A DNA stretch of 64,000 nucleotides from Mortierella sp. BCC40632 (taxonomy: Eukaryota; Mortierellomycota; Mortierellomycetes; Mortierellales; Mortierellaceae): positions 885,001-949,000 of the forward strand of contig WAEK01000011.1 in NCBI GenBank assembly GCA_011634665.1, written 5' to 3'. Positions within the stretch are counted from its first letter, which is position 1. Each line of letters opens with the position of its first letter. Below the pieces are notes generated by a model, which saw only the letters and a program-made list of their open reading frames with translations, was not told where the DNA came from and ran no database searches. Below, in pieces: positions 45,772 through 59,100 of this stretch. The position numbers and the translations under genes were made by a program.

Positions 45772-48700
45772 ATGCACGACGCCTTCAAAGTATATACGGT
45801 CATTGAGAAGCTGCCTCACAATCACAAGATTGAGTCCATCTTTGCTCAAGGTCTGTCGTCTTCAGCATTAGAGACCTTGGAAATGCATTGTGTTCTTTCT
45901 CTTTTGGAATTGACTCTTCGAGACTAACCGCGTTAGTTGCACAAATTGACCAACCCTTTCGCGCATTGCAGGAGACAAGCTCTATGTCGGGACATTCTAC
46001 GGAACGCTGCTCGTGTACTCGGTGCGGGAGCCACTAGGTTGGTCAAAAAACTATACTCGGCAGACTGGATAGAAGACAAACCAGCAAGGACCTGCTTTTT
46101 ACACTCTTTCTGCAACCTAACAGGACACGGATGCCACTATCTATATTCTTTTTTTTTTTTAGGTCAGGATGAAGCGATCTCTGTCACCCTGGTTGAGACT
46201 CTCAAAACCTTTTCGAAGAAGGCTATTGAGCAAATCGACATACTGAAGGCCGTGGGCGTTCTGGTCACTCTTTCAGGTATGCCTATGACTCTTTGATATC
46301 TCTTGTGCCTAAATTCTTCTAGAGCTGACCCTGAATGATCATGCGAAATACTATGTCCCTTTACGGAATGTTAGATGGATATGTGAATCTCCACGATATC
46401 GACTCTTATGCGCTTCGGACACAACTCGGAAAGACCAAGGGCGCCAACTTGTTTTCGGTATTCTCCAGGATTGAAATTCAGGACCTGATCCCACAGGTTG
46501 TCACCAGGCTAGCTGTTGCTGTGCGGAGAAAAATCATGGTGTTTTCTTGGCAAGACAGCGAGTTCAAAGATACCAAGGTGAGGTTTTTGTGTTTTTTTTT
46601 TCTCTTCGCCCGAGAGACTTGTCTGTTGCGCTTTTGACTTACTTGTTTTGGCGTCGATCTTCTTGGAACACAGGAATATTCTGTTCCTGATAGAGTGAGA
46701 ACCATGGAATGGGTCGGGACACAAAATCTCTGCATCGGATTCGACAGTGAATACGCATTGATGGACTGCAAAACTAGCGTTTTGACACCCCTCTTCTCCC
46801 CAGGTTCACCATCTGTTCAAAGTGCCCTGGGATCGACTTTGGAAAGCACGCTCAATACTCTGAACAACTTTAGTTCCTTGGCAACGGGCGGACTAATGGG
46901 TTTCGGATCCAAGCCAGGGAAGCCGCTCATTACCCGACTTCCCAACGACGAGATTCTTTTGGGAAAAGAAAGTAAGGCTATTTACAATTTGTTGAAAGCA
47001 ACCCCCCCCCCCCTTGCTCCGGACTCGCTCCATGTTAGAGCTGGGGAAAAATAATGCTAACCTTACTTGATCTTTGATCAGACTCTAGCATTTCTGTTGG
47101 CGTTGATGGCACTCCGAGGCGAAAGACTGGTATCGAGTGGTCAGGCACGCCTGAAGAACTTGGATATTCGTACCCATATGCTGTGGCAATTCTGGCGCGT
47201 CATATTGAGATTCGCAACATTGAGACTAGGGCACTTATCCAGAGTGCTGAGATGGCGCATGCTCGTTTGCTTACTCAAGGGAAACTGCTCTACATTGCCA
47301 GCACCACGGAAGTTTGGCGTCTTATTCCAAACAGTTTCTCGCAGCAGGTGAGAATGCCGGCTCCCAGCATTTTCGGAAAAAACATGCTCGCAATATTTCC
47401 TCAATGCAGATATTCATCAACCTCTATTTTTTTTTTAAAAAAAAAAAAAATACCACAGATTGACGAGCTTGTCCAAAAGGAAGAGTATGAGGAAGCCATC
47501 AGTCTTATCAACCAGATTGACCCAGTGCTTCTGGATGACTATGTAAGTTTGTCAGCTATTGAAGTATACTATGCCCCATGCGTCTCCAGGGCTATTAATT
47601 CGAAACTAACCCCACCGTAACTACTTCTGCATGTTTAAGGCTGGTACACTGAGACGCATCAAAAACATGTATGCGCATCATTTGTTCCGCAATCATCGGT
47701 ATGAGGAGGCTCTTTCCCTCTTCTTAGAGCTCGATATCCCTGCAGAAGATGTCATTTCTCTCTACCCTGCTGTCATCTCAAGCCACTTGCCCTCCAAGGA
47801 TATTGAATCTTCCAAATCAGAATCTTATGACTCTAAAGCGTCAGACCTCGTGGATTCAAGAGATCCTGGTCTGAAGGACTCTCCTCCCATAATTATGAGT
47901 ATGATACTCTTTTTGACGAGATCCTATTGTAAAGGCGCATTTCATTTAACAGGATTCCTAACCCGACTCTCTTCCCTCGCTGCATTTTAAAGGTACCCAA
48001 GAATTGGAGGATGCAGTTGGGTGTTTGATCCGATTCCTTGCCGATAAACGACAAAAGATCCAAAAGTCACTACTCGCTTTGCAGCAGTCAACTGAGTCTT
48101 TCTCATACTCCCACCTTGACCATGATTTGAGTGTCGACGACCATCTTCAGATTCTTGATATCGTCGACACTGCGTTGTTAAAATCCTATATGCTTACAAA
48201 TGAGCGTCTGGTTGGGTCTCTTCTCCGAGTCACCAATTACTGTAACTTGGAGGAGACAGAGAATTTGCTCCTGAAGCACAAGGTATTTGAACATCTTTTA
48301 ACATTGGAACTGAACTATTTTGGCATCATAGCGCGTGACTAATGACTGTGATGATATCGTATCCCATAATCACGTAGAAATACAGAGAGCTCGTTGACTT
48401 TTACAAAGGCAAGGGACACCACCAAAAAGCACTGCAGCTTCTCAAAACAATCCATACTACACCAGGAGAGATGTACGGAGTTCTCCCCACTGTATCCTAC
48501 TTGCAACGACTAGGAGCTGATTACCTTAATCTTATCACGGACTATGGAACCTGGGTCCTCGAGTTGGACCCAATTGCCGGAATGAAAGTACGTGGAATTT
48601 CTATCTATATACTCTTATCAAGTCTTCTTTCACATCAACGGGCTGACGTTTGCTGACTTGAACTCTTCTTTCGATGACCTGTAGATCTTCATTGATGATG

Positions 48701-50117
48701 AGCCCGAGATTGACACTCTCCCGAGATCAAAGATTATTGCCTATCTTGAACGTCTTTCGCTCAATCTCTGTGTGATGTACCTTGAGCATGTAATCCATGG
48801 ACTCAATGACCAGACCTCAGAGTTCCACAACACTTTGGTGGTGTCCTACCTCACTCAGATCCAACGCGACTTGGCAGCAGGAAATGACGGTAATTTATTC
48901 GTCGACTTTTACACTTGTGTCACATTGACACTGCTTATGCATTAAAACTCACCTATGCTTTTTTCATGATCATTTGGGTGCATTCCTAGAGGCCGTCCAC
49001 AAGACGAGACTGAAGCTTTTACAATTCTTGGATGAGTCTACACACTACAAGGCCGAGCGAATCCTCAGTCGCCTCCCGGTCGACAGTAAGTGCTCTAGGG
49101 CTGAGACAAGCGTAAGGTTGAATATACTGGCTGAATGATTTTCTGCGTTTGATAACCAACTCTACTTGAATGCTTTATCCAATGCAGGCTGCTATGAAGA
49201 GCGAGCGATCCTTCTCAGTCGTATTGGACAGCACGACCAGGCGCTCAACATTTATGTCCACAAGCTGAAAAACTTTCAGGCAGCAGAGGAGTAAGTCAAG
49301 AACGCAGATGTTCAAGTGTACCCATTTTGACCGAAGATGAGAACGTATCTGCTGATTTTTTTTCTAGATACTGTATCAAGAATTTTGACAGTTCCGATCC
49401 AACCAAAAACGTATACCTTCTGCTTCTCAAAGTGTATCTCAAACCGCCTAACAAGGAAAAACCCATGCTTGAGCCTGCATTGGACATTCTTACCAGACAT
49501 GGAAACCATATTAATCCCACCGCAGTAAGTATCCATGATCTAGTTTCTGTTACTCGACCTTGATGGATACCTCTTTTTAATGAGCCAATTGCATTGGTGA
49601 CTGACGGCAATATTCGACCACTATTAGGTACTGAGTCTGCTTCCTTCTGGGACAAAAGTCGATCAACTTTACACATTTTTTGAGAAATCCATCCGGGAAA
49701 GCAACAAGAAAAAGCACATGGATATGATTGTCAAGAACCTGCTCAAGGCTGAGAGACTCCAGGTATGGGAAGACACGTGGATAACCTTTTTTTTCCAGAC
49801 TCTTTGCTTCTACTATGTCTTTCTAACTTAATCGAAATACTCTTTGTTACAAGACCCAAGAACAACTCACTTTCTATCGTTCGAGGAGAGTCAAGATTAC
49901 AGAAGACCGGATGTGCCCAAAGTGCAACAAGCGTATCGGAAACAGGTAAGGGTTCGTTTGAAGTCCAAGGCTCTAGTCGAATTCTCTATTGGAGCTTATC
50001 TAACGAACCGTCTCATTCTTTCTGCCCAACAGTGTTTTTGCAGTGTTCCCTGACGGCGTTGTTGTTCACTATTCATGCAAAGAGTCCATGGCAGCCATGA
50101 ACCGCTGGCATACTTGA
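45772..50117 (+). CDS. Vam6/Vps39, HOPS complex subunit
   Basis: Seventeen exons (45772..45850, 45972..46037, 46163..46276, 46375..46577, 46674..46971, 47082..47347, 47459..47542, 47640..47898, 47993..48282, 48378..48587, 48685..48889, 48990..49085, 49188..49290, 49368..49524, 49628..49762, 49854..49945, 50033..50117) join in frame to 913 residues. The N-terminal half is a CNH beta-propeller (KLYVGTFYGTLLVYS, then VPDRVRTMEWVGTQNLCIGF). From about 370 it becomes the alpha-solenoid with clathrin-repeat character (YEEAISLINQIDPVLLDD, IKNMYAHHLFRNHRYEEALSL). The C-terminus ends in a small Cys motif (CPKCNKRIGNS, VVVHYSC), as in Vps39. The protein binds Ypt7/Rab7 and tethers membranes for vacuole fusion, and at vacuole-mitochondria contacts in yeast. 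The exon structure is dense but all boundaries are canonical. Confidence 0.93.
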
Positions 50118-50842
50118 AGAAGATGCTGTCGAATAAAGGGAGATCGGCCCAAGACTGGAAAAGTCTTTCAACAGAATATGAATCCACGTTTCACATAAAG
50201 AGCTAAGAGCTCCGGATAGACACAATACCAGGATAAGCTACGAATGGCAATGATTTTCTGGGGATATATTCAATTTGACAAGAGCTATTTCTATTTCATG
50301 TTGACGGGTGTCCCACTTTGTCCAAAAAGAAGGTGGAAATCTTTTTGGCCAGAGACAAGCACAAGTAAGCACATTGTGTCCCTTGAGAGAGTGCGAAAAT
50401 GACCTGCTCAACTAGCGGTCGCAGGGGAAGTCAGGACACCCTTGGCAGAATTAAACAAGACTACGTTGACCCCCGTGAATTCTAACACTGTCCAAACCAC
50501 CTAGTCGACCAATTTCACCACCAGAAAGGAGTTTGCAGCCCCCTACCCCTTCCACCCCGTCCTCCGTGTGGTAAGATCTTCAGGTGTGGAGCCCCTGTCC
50601 TAGACTCTTCGCTGAGAGGTCCAACTGCGCCCACCCCACCCAACAGTCAAATTTAAAGCTAGAGTGGAAATGTCGCAACACTTTCTCAAAAAGCCTGGGC
50701 CTAGCCCAGAAGTACACCGCCCAATAGGAGAGAAGACAGAACCCGGCTGACTTCTATGGTGCTTTTCTCCACGTGATGATGCCAGACTACCCTGCAATGG
50801 CTTGACGCGAGGCAACAATGTTGTAACTCATCCCCCAAAATC
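50118..50842. other. Intergenic spacer
   Basis: Between VPS39 and the next plus-strand gene. It is of ordinary composition, with no open frame of note beyond a 72-codon low-information one. Nothing is recognised. Confidence 0.55.
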
Positions 50843-52324
50843 ATGGCACACATGGAGAGCTCCAAGGTACGACCATTCGCTGTAAGCAGAGGACATTCTG
50901 ACCAACAAGATGAGTACTTTCATACTGAGCCAGGAAGCATGACCTTTTCTGTTGTTCTTTCTTGGACATGACTCTATAAACCTAGGGCATCATCACTGTT
51001 GTGGATCAAATCGAGGAACAGGAGGATGAGGCACTGCAAGAACTACGGGCGGTACCAAAGGTATCAAGGAATAGATTGACATCACAACCTCTTCGCCCAG
51101 GTACCACACCATCACCACAATAGACTGATGAATACCAAGCCCTGTCTGTTCAGTTTGAACCACTGGTGATCTCGGAACCTACTTCACATTTTTCACTAGC
51201 CAGTGTCTTTGGGTCTCTTTCAGTTTCTGGGCAAACCAAGCAAACTCATGGTATGGCAAGACAGTTTCTTGGATGACGAAGAGCAGCTCCTTGAGACTAG
51301 GGAAGAGGAAATGCTTCTAGAACACTGACAGGGAAAATTGAATGTGGTCAAACACTAGAGACAGGAGAACTGGCCTTTCATTCAGAAGTCTTGGTGGATG
51401 CAATGGTTCAAATAAGTAGTCATAGCAAACGATATGCACTCGACATTCAGGAATATCAAAGGTCACTTGGGAGCAAGATTAAGAGTCTCGACAATCTTAC
51501 TGTGTCAGCATTCCAAGATCTCTCAAGCATTCACCAACAAGCAAAGACTAGTTCTGATCAGCTTCTCTCAGGTATTCTTTTTTTTTTTTTTTTTTTTTTT
51601 TTTTGTTCCTACTGAGCGGATGACTGTCCTGGTGTAGGGTTTGTTGGACTAATGCTACTGGCAATAAAAAGTCATTGCCATAGAAAAACAGGCCAAGCTC
51701 ACTTCGACACTATTACATGGGATCGTGGAAAAACTGCATTCGATCGTTGAGACACTGGAAGCAAAAGGGATGGCAGACGAAGGACCAACGATAGAGTCTT
51801 ACCCTAATCTCTGTAGGTTCATCCAAGACACGACACAGCCACATACAACCTCATATGGAAGTACACAGGATGCAGGGAATGATCCACGTGCAGGAGCTGG
51901 CTCTAGTAAACTGGTATCAAGTCTCGCTCTACTAGGACAAGGTACCAGTAATCCACTTTCAGGACGACCATCTGCATCTCCTTATTCTGCACGGACGTCT
52001 GTTATTGCACTACCAAAAGCTCGTGCTAGTATGGCATTGACCTCAAACGCCCTGTCATTCGGACCGATGGGGGCAAAGTCTTTGGCATCCACAACAACGC
52101 CATCAAGGTCAATGATGAACGAACTTGGCCACAGTGCTGCGACTGATAGAGGATCTATGGAGCATAATCAGGGCCTAGGGCCTACACAGGGGAGTTCTGC
52201 TTCTTCAGTAGCACCACATCGTGCATCCGACAATCTGCGCAAGTTTGCAAACAAGGCGTCGGCATCGTCATCATCGTCGTCCCATCCTACGACTAGGAAC
52301 TTCAAGGTAGCTGACTATCCTTAA
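50843..52324 (+). CDS. Uncharacterised protein: helical N-terminal half, Ser-rich tail
   Basis: Exons 50843..50866, 50986..51100, 51224..51250, 51332..51571 and 51684..52324 give 348 residues. The N-terminus is acidic (TVVDQIEEQEDEALQELRAV). Exons 4 and 5 encode a helical, heptad-like region (ALDIQEYQRSLGSKIKSLDN, AFQDLSSIHQQAKTSSDQLL, KLTSTLLHGIVEKLHSIVET). After about residue 180 the chain becomes Ser/Thr/Ala-rich and probably disordered, with a poly-Ser run (SASSSSSSHP) near the end. There is no signal or membrane segment. The 27-base exon 3 and a fully open read-through of intron 3 are odd; the spliced version was preferred because it keeps the downstream frame. I do not recognise the family. 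The layout would suit a cytoskeletal, kinetochore or tethering subunit, but that is a guess. The final exon may use a donor at AAG/GTAGCT instead of the stop at 52322. Confidence 0.6.
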
Positions 52325-52897
52325 ATTGGGAAGGAGTTTGCCGCTCTTGAGCGCGTCTATGGTAGTACAGCGGCGACTATGGTTAAAATCTCTACTGTAT
52401 AAAAAAAAAAAAAAAAAAAACAAAGAAAGAAAGGTCGGTGGAAGGGACCCATTTGGAGTGTCCTTTTTGCATCCGACTTTGCTCTTTTTTCCCATCCTAT
52501 TCCGGTAGACTTGAAAATCTTTACTTTGCCAAAATTGGTTGCTCTCCTCCATCTCCACCCTCACCCTCTCCAAGTACATAGTCCTCCGTATAACAATTAA
52601 AGCATGGGAACGTTTGGGTGCATGTTGTGTGACCTTTTTCGGACTAAACAACCATCCACTCTTTCCTCTCTCTCTCTCTCTGTCTCTGTCCTCTCTGTAT
52701 TTTCTCTTGGCTCATCATCGAAAGCGCTTCGTGGTACTCTAAATCAACCTGCATGATAGTCAGACTTTTGCTACTAGGCAGACAAATCAGGTTTAATTTT
52801 TCTAGGACTCGAAGGGACCCTAATGTGGAGTTTCAATCTACTTGCAAGGAGGAGGGGGGAGAGGATAAAATAGGCATTCTTTTTCTTTTTCTTTTTT
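52325..52897. other. Convergent intergenic region
   Basis: This lies between the 3' ends of two convergent genes. It has an A tract near 52401-52420 and a CT-rich segment at about 52660-52700. No gene is seen. Confidence 0.55.
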
Positions 52898-53864
52898 TCA
52901 GTGATGTCGATTACGAGACCGATGTCCAGAATGGGTATGTTCCTTTTCGAACTGAATAGCGAGTTCATCCACCATCCTCACATTAGCAGCATCTTGGATG
53001 TCTTCTAGTTTGTTGAAGAGCAGGTTTCGGCTTGTCTTGCGATCACGCCCAGAGAGGCCACTGATTGCACCATGTGTTGAGTGTAGGATAATGTCGTTGT
53101 ACAGCTCGGACGCACTATTGTAGATTGCGCCCGAACCGAGGAACAAGGCTGCGACACCGGCGACATGAGGAGATGCCATGCTAGGATAAAAGAGAGAAAG
53201 AGAGAAAGCAAACCACTGTTTAGGCCAAAGGTCTTCTTGAGATGTCATTGGAGGAGGAGGAGAAAGAGAGCGAAATTCGGGAGTACACTAAAATAGAGAG
53301 AGGACTGTGCGTGTGAGAGAGGGAGAGAGAGGGGTTCGTACCTGGTACCATCCAAAATGTGGGCCGATGACCTTGACCGGATCCAATTAGAGGTGATTCC
53401 GGAACCTGGTGCAAACAAATTGACACATGCTCCCGTACAACTGTACCATCCCACAGAGTCATGCTTGTCTGACCCACCAACAGCAAAGGCCTCCTCGACT
53501 CCCGCAGGAGAGTACTGACAGGCATCGTCTCCTGTATTTCCGGCAGCCACGAAGAACGGTAGTCCAAACTTGACGACTGCCACACGGACGGCGTCATTGA
53601 CGGGACGAGAGAATTGGCCTCCAAGTGACATGTTAATGACCTTTCTGGGGTTTTGGTTACCTGCGGCATGTTTAATGACAAAATTGATGCCAGCAAGGAC
53701 TTGAGAGGTAGAGCCTTGACCATCCGAGTCCAAGACCTTGACGGCAAGGATGTGTGAATTCTTTGCTACACCATACTGGTGACCGGCGACAATACCGGCG
53801 ACGTGGGTACCTAAAGAGAGCGAGATAGGATATGTTAGATGAGGATTGGACCTCAGGATAGTCA

Positions 53865-53907
<43 letters not shown>

Positions 53908-55319
53908 GGATCAAGGAGCATAGTGTGTGCTTTGATCCAAAAGGAGGAACAAGAGGCTCTTACCATGACCGCAGGTATCGGTTGCATCCTCATCCGTCAC
54001 AAAGTTGGCCAGGTTGTAAGCACGTCCCTCAAAATCTACATGCTCAGCAAAGACGCCAGAGTCAATCACATACACCTCCACGCCGGCTCTAAATGATGGA
54101 TTGTATTAGTTCTCATCTCTGTTAGAGGAAGGAAATGGGGAAGAAGAAGAAGAAAAGACAAAGCAAGATGTGAAGCTGGAGCGAGATCTTACCCTGCGGT
54201 CGACGCATAAGTGTAATCCTTTAAGAGGTCACGTCCATGCTGTGAGATGCGAGAGAGACCCCAGCTTGGAGCTTTGATGCTAAAGTAATCCAAATGGACG
54301 TTCCGTCCATTGACGACAGCCTCGGCCTCCATGTCGGCAAGGGCATTGTCAGAGCAACCAATGTTGGGAGAAGGGACGGAAGGTTCTGAGAACAACTTGT
54401 CATCTACCTCGTTGCTATCCTCCTCTTCTTCCCTCTCTTCTTCCTCCTCCTCCTCCTTCAACTCTGGAACACCCCAAGCCCACATCATGGTGTCTTCCTC
54501 GATATACTCGACGTCGTCGTGGTTTTCTAGTTCGTGTAGGAACTGAGGCGAGAATTGCCCCGCGTAGCCCTTCCAGGCTCCAAAGTCGTATTCGTGATCG
54601 ACCTGATTGGGGACAAGCTCCTGTTCGACACGCAGCCTCCCACTGGTGTCCTGCTGCTGTTGCAGTTGAAGCTGTTCTCTGGCGATGCGATTATGTTCTG
54701 CAGCTCTCGAATGGATATTGACTATGGATGTTGGTTGGGATGAAGGCAAAGAAAGAAAGATAGAAAAAAAAAGTCAAAAAAGTCAAAAACCGACGATCAG
54801 GAGCTGATAGCAGGTAAAGATCAACCTATTCATCATTCACTAGGAAAAAAAAAATAAAAGAAAGGGAAACTTACGAGAGCCAAAGTCTGCACCGTTCTTG
54901 AGTCTCACGATGTATTTGTGTGGAAGGACAGCTCCTCTTTGACGACTTCGAGGACCTGTACGCGATTTCTTTTGACCATCTTCAGTGGTCCTGATACCAG
55001 GACCAATGTTGACGACTTCTTGTCGTCCGTTCTCATCATACCCTATCGTCGACTTTTTGCTAGGGTCAATCACATAGGTTGACCATGGGTCCCCGTCAAC
55101 GTCCGTATCATACTCTTCGGATGAGTCTCCGAATCCATGTTGCGCAGCCGCCTGTTTTAGTGATGGCGAAGTGGATACGACCCTCTCTGGCGGGACATTG
55201 GACTCTGGGCATCCAACAATGGGAAAGACTCTTTCCTCCTCGAGACGGGGGCTGATCTCTGCTTTGACAATTGCGATCGCTGTTGCCAAGCTGAAAAAGA
55301 AGACGAACTGAGCCCTCAT
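52898..55319 (-). CDS. Secreted subtilisin-like serine protease (peptidase S8, proteinase K-like)
   Basis: Exons complement(54875..55319), (54193..54721), (53964..54088), (53342..53810) and (52898..53180) give 616 residues. A signal peptide (FFFSLATAIAIVKAEI) is followed by a long pro-region and an I9 inhibitor domain (LPHKYIVRLKNG, then FSPQFLHELENHDDVEYIEE). The catalytic domain has all four key residues: Asp in VYVIDSGVFAEH, His in CGHGTHVAG, oxyanion Asn in FFVAAGNTGDD, and Ser in the split motif GT-SMASPHVAG across the last intron. Two features are unusual: an upstream pro-extension of about 130 residues before the I9 core, and a very acidic insertion (ELKEEEEEEEREEEED) between I9 and the protease. 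The mature enzyme should be an extracellular or vacuolar endopeptidase. The last residues are His/Arg-rich (HTHSGHRSRNRHH). Intron 3 is almost filled by a T40 run. Confidence 0.92.
53867..53906. repeat. T40 homopolymer in the protease gene's third intron
   Basis: Forty consecutive T on the plus strand (A on the coding strand) take up about a quarter of a 153-base intron. Length variation between isolates is likely. Confidence 0.85.
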
Positions 55320-55681
55320 GGTAATGTGTGAAATCGCTCTCTTCTTATTTTTTTGTTTGTTGCTACTGCTGTAGTTGTTATTGTTGTTTGTGGGATAGGA
55401 GTGAAACTTTTGTTGGTTCAAAAGAGTGGTAGTAGATTTAAAACAAGTAGAGAGAGAGAGAGAGAAGGAGAGAGAGAAAGAGAGAGAGAGAGAGCTAGGT
55501 GGACCAAGAGTTACTTCTTTTCCCAAGAGAAGGATTGCATTTTGGGGGTTCTTACTACGAGGAGGAGGTAGAATTCGCATTACTTGGAGTAAAGAATGTC
55601 AACAAATGAATCTTGGAGGAAAAGGGGATCGCTGGCGCGTAACTGGTAAAAGGCTAGGGAGGTGTCATGGGGCAGGGATCG

Positions 55682-55734
<53 letters not shown>

Positions 55735-56108
55735 CATGGCTATGGGGGGTTTTTTTTTCCAATGTTACAAAGTCCTTATTTGCGAAGTCTGATAGCACCG
55801 CTGGACCTATCTTATCTGGCTATGGAGATATTCGGTGCTTTCTGGTGCTGATACGAAAAAGAGTTTTTTTGCACCGTCTATCCAATTCCAAACAGTGGGG
55901 GCCAGTCCCTATACTGACAATGTACAGACTGAAAGGGGAGTTTTTTTTTTTCTTTTTTTTGTTATTTTGTGTGTGTGTGTGTGTGTAGGTGGGTAGGTAG
56001 GTGGTGGGTGTATGTGCGCGGATGTAGTATGAACAGGGGACTTGTGCACGAATGAAATGTGTAAAGACAGGCACTGCCTGCCACTGGTAAAGCCCCAGCT
56101 AATTCCGA
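55320..56108. other. Promoter of the protease gene and T47 tract
   Basis: Upstream of the protease start is a (GA)n-rich leader (about 55445-55497). A 47-base T run (55684-55730) and a GT repeat near 55968-55986 follow. The right end lies downstream of the RasGAP stop. No gene is seen. Confidence 0.6.
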
Positions 56109-59100
56109 CTAGCGCTTGATAAAAGTTTTTGTCAATAGTGCGAGCACCTTGTTGACGTTGAAGTGTACGTATTCGAGATCCAGGATCTGTACCTGGTCTT
56201 GTTGCTATTAGGTGAGTAGACAGATGACATCCAGAAAAGAAGCAGGGTCAGAACATAATCATACAACCAGAACTGTGGAACTCTCAGGAAGAGAGAGAGA
56301 GAGAAAAGAATGTGAAGGGACTTTTTTTCCTACTTACTTTTTCTAACAAATCATCCAACTTCAGATCCATCTCCAGGATGGCCTTGTCGCGTCCCTTGTA
56401 GTGTAGTGCAATGATGAATGTTCCTGGGATTGGTGATGTGATATTGAAAAAGATATTGCTCCGCCTATTTGTGCAACAATGGGGGGTTTTTTTGTCGGGA
56501 CGCAGTAGTCAACGGGAGTTGTCAATTTGGATTAGCATTTGTGGAAGGTGAAACCAAGACAAGAGAGAAAAAGAGAAAAGAAGAAAACACACAAGACATG
56601 AAATGAAATATTAATAAAAAATGTCCCCTGCTCAGCATACCTGTTCTCTGGCACATTGCTTTCTGCAATAACGCCGTCTTTCTCCAGCTGGTGATGCGTA
56701 AACTTGTAAGGTCCCAAAATCTGCTGCTTGCCCTTCTTGGCCTCTTTACCTCCTACAGCAAGGACACCCACAGCCGATCCTTGTCCTGGGCTACCTCCGC
56801 CTCCGCTCTGCATACGGACATTTTGCAGGTACGCCTTGTACGAGTCTAGCTGGCTTCTCAAGTAGTTGTTGTGATCGCCAATGGTCTTGTAGACACTCTC
56901 AAGGCTTGCGGCCTCTTCGTTGACTTTCTCTCTGAGGTTACCGAGATGTCGAAGTTCTTCTGTGACCTCCTCTGTCATGAATGTGAAATTCTCGTCAACC
57001 TCGTTCATTGCCCTGAGCTCTGTCAGCATTTCTTTCACCTTGATGCCCTTGCGGACTAGATGAGCGTCCTTGGTAGTGGCAGCCGTCTCTGCAATATTCA
57101 TCAGGTCCAGAGGTCGCTTCTCTGCGAATCCGGGAATTGAACGAATTAGCTGGACTAGAATCGATTTCGTCTCCATGTACATAATGTCGGCTTGAGTGAT
57201 GTTGGTCTCCTGGAGGAATGAGGAGGTCAAGTCCTGGATTGGCGTTTCCCAGCGACTGAACAGTGGGAGAACGATCGTCTTGTTCTCCTTACGAGGCACC
57301 TGTACTGGAGCGGGACCGAGTTCATTCAGACAGACTCTGAGATGATGCTTTTCCTGTGGAGCCAAAGTATCCCGGTGCTGTGCCAACAAATGATGCGTGT
57401 TGAACAACTCATTGAGAGTAATATGGAGGTTGATCTCTTTCTTGGACAGAGCCATGTATTGGTCCATCTATACCAGGGATAAAAATTTAAAAAAGAAGGT
57501 CATCCTTGATGAGTCTCCAATCACGATCCTTACGCTCTCGATCCCACAGTCATGAACACTCAAATGTAGAGAATCAATAACACATACCTCCAGACTTTCG
57601 TAGAAGTCGCCAACTTCGCACAGATCGTTGAGGAACTTGTTTATCCTGGCTTTGTTATTCTCGACAAATGGGTTCAGTGTAATCATATAGGCCTCTTTGG
57701 AGTATGAGGGCTTGTTAGCCAAGTTTTGCAACATCTTTGCAATCTAAAAAAATGAGCATAGGTAGATAGAAGACAATATTCAGCCATTAGTAACTTACAG
57801 CAATCTCAAATTCAGAAAAAAAAAATCATTACAAGCGTCAAAGCACAATAAGCAGGAGTTCCATACCAGAGTAAGAGTGCGTCGAGGATGTTTGCTGGGC
57901 AAACCATCAACCAACATGTATGCCTGGGGTGTAACGATTGCTGGGTTGATGAAACGCAAGAAGAAGAAGCCGCCGATAAGGGAGCAAATGGAAAAGTCTG
58001 TCGCATCAGGATACTTTCTCTAAGAGCCATAGAGCAAATATAAGAAGGAGTCGAGAAGAGTGAGTTTGGTGTTGGAGAGCAAAGAGTAGAGGATGTGCTG
58101 GCACATTAAAGAGAGAAAGATAGAAAAAAAGAAAAGAAAAGAAAAAGAAAGAAAGAAAGAAAGAAAGAAAGGGCGTATTTTGCTTTTACCTTCGTGAGAC
58201 TGCGAATCTGCTTGCAAATCCAACGGATACCGTAGGGGACCTGGTCGAGTGACTCGAGGATAGTATCCAAGAACGAGTTGGCAATCTCCATGAGCATGGT
58301 GAGACGGGGAGCGATGATGGCTTGGACATCCTCATTGGCAGCAGCCACTTCGGCAGGCACACCACGAGGAAGATCTGGGGGTAGAGATCCAGCCTTTTCC
58401 TCGATCTGGTTGATCATTTGTTCGTAGACCTTGAGGGGGTTGATCTCCAGATTCAAGTCCTTATGCTCGATCAAGTTGTTGATCCGCTCGGAAAGGACTG
58501 TCTTTAAATAGCTCTGACCTGGTCCACGTCGAGTATAGGTCGTCATCATACGTGAGACTGGCGTGTTGGCTCGAAGCAAGGAACCAAACTCTGTGGCCGT
58601 TTCGAACTGGGCAGACAGGACCGACTACAAGTGAGGATAGGTGCATTAAGGTATGGCAACCAATTGGGGGGAGGGAGGGTGGGAGAGAGAGTTAGTAAAG
58701 ATGAAACAATCATTCTGCAGCACACCTGGTCCCCACCCCCACCCCCTTTCCTTCTCTCTCTCTCTCTCTCTCTATCCCAACCTCCCCTCCCCCTTCTCTC
58801 CCTTCCTTCCTTTCCAGAGCGAGGCCAGGCAGGCCACTCTACTCGCAAAGTACAATGCGAACACTGGGCTGGTTCTTTACCTGGAACATGGTGAGAAGGA
58901 GATGCTCTTCGCGAGATTCATACTGGTTACCATAGAGCGTGAACATAACGGTCTGAAGCAAAGTATCAATCTCTGTCAACGAGACAAGCCGGCAGAGCGT
59001 TGCAATATGTCGAGGTTCAGTCTGGAGAAGGAAAAACAGGTTCCCGTAAGACTGAAGCTTCCGGTCATCCGGGAAGGAGCCGTCAGACGCATCGGCCTCC

